Shown here: piece by piece, positions 4,290-7,395 of the stretch
Layout: every line of letters begins with the position of its first letter
How positions within the stretch are numbered: the first letter of the stretch is position 1
Assembly (NCBI GenBank): GCA_905236405.1
Contig: CAJOQB010000031.1
Coordinates: 1 to 7,395, forward strand
Origin: an uncultured Bacteroidales bacterium
GTDB lineage: Bacteria > Bacteroidota > Bacteroidia > Bacteroidales > P3
Direction of reading: 5' to 3'
DNA length: 7,395 nucleotides
Notes under the pieces: generated by a model
Databases searched by the model: none
The model's input: the letters and a program-made list of their open reading frames with translations, nothing else
What the model was told of the DNA's origin: nothing
Translations under genes and position numbers: made by a program

Positions 4290-6740
4290 TTAAAACTTGT
4301 AGTTATAGGAGATGGAAGGCAAGATGGGGAAGATAGAGAGCTGTACGAGCGCCTTCTGATATAGGGTGCCGTTGTAGTTGTAATGATAACGGTCGCTGGC
4401 ATATACCAGATAGGGGTTCTGTCGGTTGTAGAGATTGTAGACGCTGAGGTTCCAAGTGGCGATACCGTGTTTCTTTTGTTTGTGGTAGCTGATAGAAGCA
4501 TCCATACGGTGGTAGGCAGGCATACGGAAGTTGTTGCGTCCTTCGATGTAGTTGAGCGGTGTGGTCATTGCATACTCGTCATACCAATAGGAAGAGTAGT
4601 CTTCGTCGGTCTCGCCTTCATAGGTCTGGAGAGCCAAGGTGGCGGTATTGCCGGTCATGTAGACCCAACTGACGCTGGCCTCCCATTTGTCGTTGAATTT
4701 GTACATGGCGACGATGGAGAGATCGTGACGACGGTCGTACTTGGCGGGGAAGACCTCTCCGTTGCTCAACTCCATGCCTTCGTGGTTGAAGAGTCGGTCG
4801 GCGTGGCTCCATGTGTATCCCAACCAGCCAGTGAACTTGCCCACGGTGCGTTGCACAAGGAACTCGACACCATAAGACCAGCCTTCGCCCAAACAGACCT
4901 TGTCTTCCCAACCCACCGAACTACCGAAGAACGAAGCACCGTCCTTGTACTCCAAAAGGTTGTTCATATGTTTGTAGTAGCCCTCGAGGCTCACATCAAA
5001 GAGATAACGAAAGTTGTAGGCAAATCCCGCAGCCACTTGCTGGGCATTCATCGGCGGTATCTTGGCAGTGACGGGCACCCAAAGGTCGGTAGGCAAAGAG
5101 ATGGAAGAATTGGAGAGCAGATGGAGATACTGCGTGGTGTAGGCATAGCCTGCCTTGAACGAGAGTTCGTCGGTAAGCATCACTCGTCCGCTAAAACGGG
5201 GCTGGATGGAGGGATAGAACTTGTCCTGCACCGAGAAACCGCTTAAGGCTAATCCTGCGTTCACCTTGATGGCGTCGTTGATTTTCCAGTCGTCCTCGAT
5301 GAACATGTTCAGCTCGGTGGCATGGACGGTACTTTCGCCGACGATGGTGTCGAAATTGTAGTTGTAATCATCATCGTAGGTGGAACCCGTCTGGGTTTCG
5401 TGCATACTCATACTCATGGTTTCGGGCCTGAAAGTGTGTAGTACGGTTGACCCTCCAAACTTGATCGTGTGGTCGGGATTGGGGGCGTAGTCGAAATCGG
5501 CACGAAGGGTGTAGTCTTCAATTCCCGAGTTGTAACCCATGCCCATCGATGCGTTGTAGACGTTATTGTTTCCACTCCAATACTCTTCTTCCAAGGTCAG
5601 ACCGATGTCGTTACGGTAACGGGTGTAGCTTCCCGTGAGGTTCATAAAGAGTTTCGGGTTGATGGCATAGTTCCAGCGAACAGAACTGACAATATTGCCC
5701 CAGTTGTATCTCAGTCGAATGAACGAACGCTCGTCGTACATGGCGGTATATCGTTCTGATGTTTTGACGCGGGCATACACCACATCGTCGCCCATATAAT
5801 AGCTTACGAACAGCCGGCTATGGTCGTTGAATTTATGGGACAGCTTGGCATTGAAATCGTAGAAGTAATAGCCTGCTGTGGTAACGATGCCTTCGGCACG
5901 GGTAAACTGCAGGAAGGGTTGTATCAGTGCGTCTAAATAGGTGCGTCGGGCACTGATGCTGAAAGTGGTTTTCTCCTTGATGATGGGACCCTCTATGTAG
6001 GCCTTGGCAGCAATGTTGCCCACATTGATACCGCCGTGAATCTCTTTGTCATTACCGTTGTTGGTAGCCACATCGAGCACGCTACTCAAACGTCCGCCGA
6101 AGTGGGCGGGGAAACTGCCCTTGTAGAGGGTGACATTCTTCACAGCATCGCTGATGAAGGCACTGAAGAAACCGCCCAAGTGGTTGACATTGTACAGAGG
6201 AACACCGTCGAGCAAGAAAAGGTTCTCGTCGGGTCCACCGCCACGCACATACATACCGGCTTGTCCTTCACCACCCGACTGGACGCCAGGCAGCAACTGA
6301 ACGGCCTTGATGATGTCGGTCTCGCCAAAGATGACGGGGACGGCTTTGATATGCTCAATGGGTATCTCGATGGCACTCATCTGACTGGACTTGGGGCTAC
6401 TGACACGGTCAGCGGTGATGGTGACGGTCTGCAGGTTGGAGGAATTGTCCAGTGAGATGTTGATTTCTTTGTTCTCATCCAAAAGGAATGTCCGTATCTG
6501 GGGTTGGTATCCCACATAGGAGAACCGCATCTCCACGGTGTCGGAGCGAAGGGTAATCGAGTAACGACCGTTGACATTCGAGACGGTGCCTTGCTTGGAA
6601 CGCAGGTCGACCACGGTGGCTCCAATCAAGGTCTCGCCCGTGGCTCGGTCGATGATGGTGCCGCTGATGGTATGTGTCTGAGCCATCAGCACGGAACACC
6701 ATAGTAGTAGAGCGGCGAAGAGCGTGAAGCGTTTTTTCAT
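4290..6740 (-). CDS. TonB-dependent outer-membrane receptor with carboxypeptidase-regulatory-like N-terminal domain
   Basis: An 816-residue outer-membrane importer powered by TonB-ExbBD. A Sec signal peptide covers residues 1-20 (cleavage A20|Q21, in VLMA-QTHT). A carboxypeptidase-regulatory-like beta-sandwich follows (about 24-100: ISGTIIDRATGETLIGATV, then GRYSITL and FSYVGYQ). The plug domain spans about 120-230, with the typical LPGVQSGGEGQAGMYVRGG, DENLFLLDGVPLYN and GSFPAHFGGRLSS motifs. A 22-strand type barrel fills the rest and ends in aromatic-rich NYKF, with the terminal Phe recognised by the BAM machinery. This layout is that of receptors paired with DUF4249 rather than of full-length SusC proteins (about 1000 residues). 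No glycoside hydrolase, sulfatase or metal gene is nearby, so the substrate is undetermined. The ATG at 6740 is 13 nt after the upstream stop, and no promoter box was found there, so cotranscription is likely. Confidence 0.95.
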   Translation of the reverse strand: MKKRFTLFAALLLWCSVLMAQTHTISGTIIDRATGETLIGATVVDLRSKQGTVSNVNGRYSITLRSDTVEMRFSYVGYQPQIRTFLLDENKEINISLDNSSNLQTVTITADRVSSPKSSQMSAIEIPIEHIKAVPVIFGETDIIKAVQLLPGVQSGGEGQAGMYVRGGGPDENLFLLDGVPLYNVNHLGGFFSAFISDAVKNVTLYKGSFPAHFGGRLSSVLDVATNNGNDKEIHGGINVGNIAAKAYIEGPIIKEKTTFSISARRTYLDALIQPFLQFTRAEGIVTTAGYYFYDFNAKLSHKFNDHSRLFVSYYMGDDVVYARVKTSERYTAMYDERSFIRLRYNWGNIVSSVRWNYAINPKLFMNLTGSYTRYRNDIGLTLEEEYWSGNNNVYNASMGMGYNSGIEDYTLRADFDYAPNPDHTIKFGGSTVLHTFRPETMSMSMHETQTGSTYDDDYNYNFDTIVGESTVHATELNMFIEDDWKINDAIKVNAGLALSGFSVQDKFYPSIQPRFSGRVMLTDELSFKAGYAYTTQYLHLLSNSSISLPTDLWVPVTAKIPPMNAQQVAAGFAYNFRYLFDVSLEGYYKHMNNLLEYKDGASFFGSSVGWEDKVCLGEGWSYGVEFLVQRTVGKFTGWLGYTWSHADRLFNHEGMELSNGEVFPAKYDRRHDLSIVAMYKFNDKWEASVSWVYMTGNTATLALQTYEGETDEDYSSYWYDEYAMTTPLNYIEGRNNFRMPAYHRMDASISYHKQKKHGIATWNLSVYNLYNRQNPYLVYASDRYHYNYNGTLYQKALVQLSIFPILPSISYNYKF

Positions 6741-6753
6741 TGTAGGTTGTTTA

Positions 6754-7395
6754 CTATTTGTTGTTTCTGTTATTATTGCTGTAATGGGTTTGAGATGAAT
6801 GATTTGGTTTTACTCCTCCCCTCTCCACCGCGTGGCCGAACCACACGATGACATCGCACAATTGTAGTGCATAGCCAAAGAGAAGGTTGTTGGAGTGGAT
6901 ACTGTTGTAGTAGTCGCGCATGACGGAGACTTCTTGCCGGTTCAGCTCGGTGGTGTGGCTGTTCTTGTTGGCCACCACAAGGATACTCTTTACTATCTGT
7001 GCCTGCACCTGAGGGAAGAAACTTTCGCCTATTCGCCCGTAACGGACAATCCTTCCGTCACCAATATTCACTTCGCGACCCGAGAGAAAGAGTGAGGAAT
7101 TGGAAAGATTCACCTTGTCGTTGTTGCCCAATACCTCATCAGGCAAAATGCCGAGTTTGTTGGCGGCACGAAACAGATGCTCGAGGATTCGACGCAGCTG
7201 AGTGTAGTAAAGCAAGGGGTCGAAATCGCGATGGTCTTCGGGATAGTGAAGAGCCACCAGTATGTCGAGCATGGTGTTGACCGACTGGCTTTCGAAGTAG
7301 CGTTTCATCACGTCAAAGACATCCTTGTATATCCGTCCCACCTTGTTGGGCTTGCGGTTGGCAGCGGCACGACGCATCGTCTCGCACATTTTCGA
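6754..7395 (-). CDS. Unrecognised mostly helical protein, 5' end outside window; possible HEPN/DUF4145-like domain
   Basis: The frame is open from the window edge to a TAG at 6756-6754. An internal ATG at 7389 would give 211 residues, but the frame continues upstream (Ser-Lys before it), so the true start is probably outside. I do not recognise the protein with confidence. It begins with a basic stretch (RRAAANRKPNKVGR). Counting from that Met, three amphipathic helical regions follow: about 22-48, 57-80 and 152-188, separated by a polar, probably beta or loop part. No signal peptide or membrane helix is visible, so it should be cytosolic. LRRILEHL (65-72) contains an R-x4-H pattern, and NKNSHTT (141-147) precedes the last helix. 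This order faintly recalls DUF4145/HEPN proteins, but that is a weak resemblance. The tail is Asn/Ser-rich. It lies 13 nt upstream of the TonB receptor on the same strand, so it is probably cotranscribed. Confidence 0.7.
   Translation of the reverse strand, partial: SKMCETMRRAAANRKPNKVGRIYKDVFDVMKRYFESQSVNTMLDILVALHYPEDHRDFDPLLYYTQLRRILEHLFRAANKLGILPDEVLGNNDKVNLSNSSLFLSGREVNIGDGRIVRYGRIGESFFPQVQAQIVKSILVVANKNSHTTELNRQEVSVMRDYYNSIHSNNLLFGYALQLCDVIVWFGHAVERGGVKPNHSSQTHYSNNNRNNK

Noticed and set aside
4383..5246. 287-codon open frame on the + strand opposite the TonB receptor gene
   Set aside because: It is antisense to a clear receptor. Its translation is rich in Val, His and Gly without domain motifs, and no promoter fits. 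It is a shadow of the coding strand.

Overview
The window looks like chromosomal DNA from a Bacteroidota member, most likely order Bacteroidales. Evidence: a TonB-dependent receptor with an N-terminal carboxypeptidase-regulatory-like domain paired with a DUF4249 lipoprotein; a Bacteroidota-style long LspA; a DUF3109 protein; promoters of the TAnnTTTG / TTTG type; and no clear Shine-Dalgarno sequences. I cannot safely name a genus. No mobile element, CRISPR array or phage gene is visible.

Left part, + strand (1-726). The window opens with the last 38 codons of a protein that ends in a hydrophobic stretch, a basic patch and an acidic/serine-rich tail. A gene-free 243-bp gap (118-360) follows. 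It holds a regular array of eight CAGTGGAG octamers spaced 10-11 bp apart, the first two inverted, which can fold into a 22-bp hairpin. A Bacteroidota -7 box then leads into a small four-cysteine protein of the TIGR04076 type (361-660). A bidirectional intrinsic terminator (695-722) separates it from a convergent tRNA.

tRNA (727-799, - strand). This is tRNA-Phe(GAA), with its own near-perfect TTTG-N19-TACTTTTG promoter (837-867) and the shared terminator directly behind it.

Right part, - strand (938-7395). Six genes run leftwards with gaps of 13, 20, 12, 2 and 21 nt and look like one transcription unit. In order of transcription they are: an unrecognised mostly helical protein that continues past the window edge and has faint HEPN/DUF4145-like features; a TonB-dependent receptor; a DUF4249 outer-membrane lipoprotein; a D-2-hydroxyacid dehydrogenase; a cysteine-rich DUF3109 protein; and lipoprotein signal peptidase LspA. 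The receptor and lipoprotein probably form an outer-membrane import pair. LspA would mature lipoproteins such as the DUF4249 partner encoded upstream. The dehydrogenase and DUF3109 protein are cytosolic and have no obvious link to import. No promoter was seen inside this run, so it may be driven from beyond position 7395.

Most of the window is ordinary core genome. The items most worth a second look are the phased octamer array, the partial helical gene at the right edge, and the mixed gene content of the operon.
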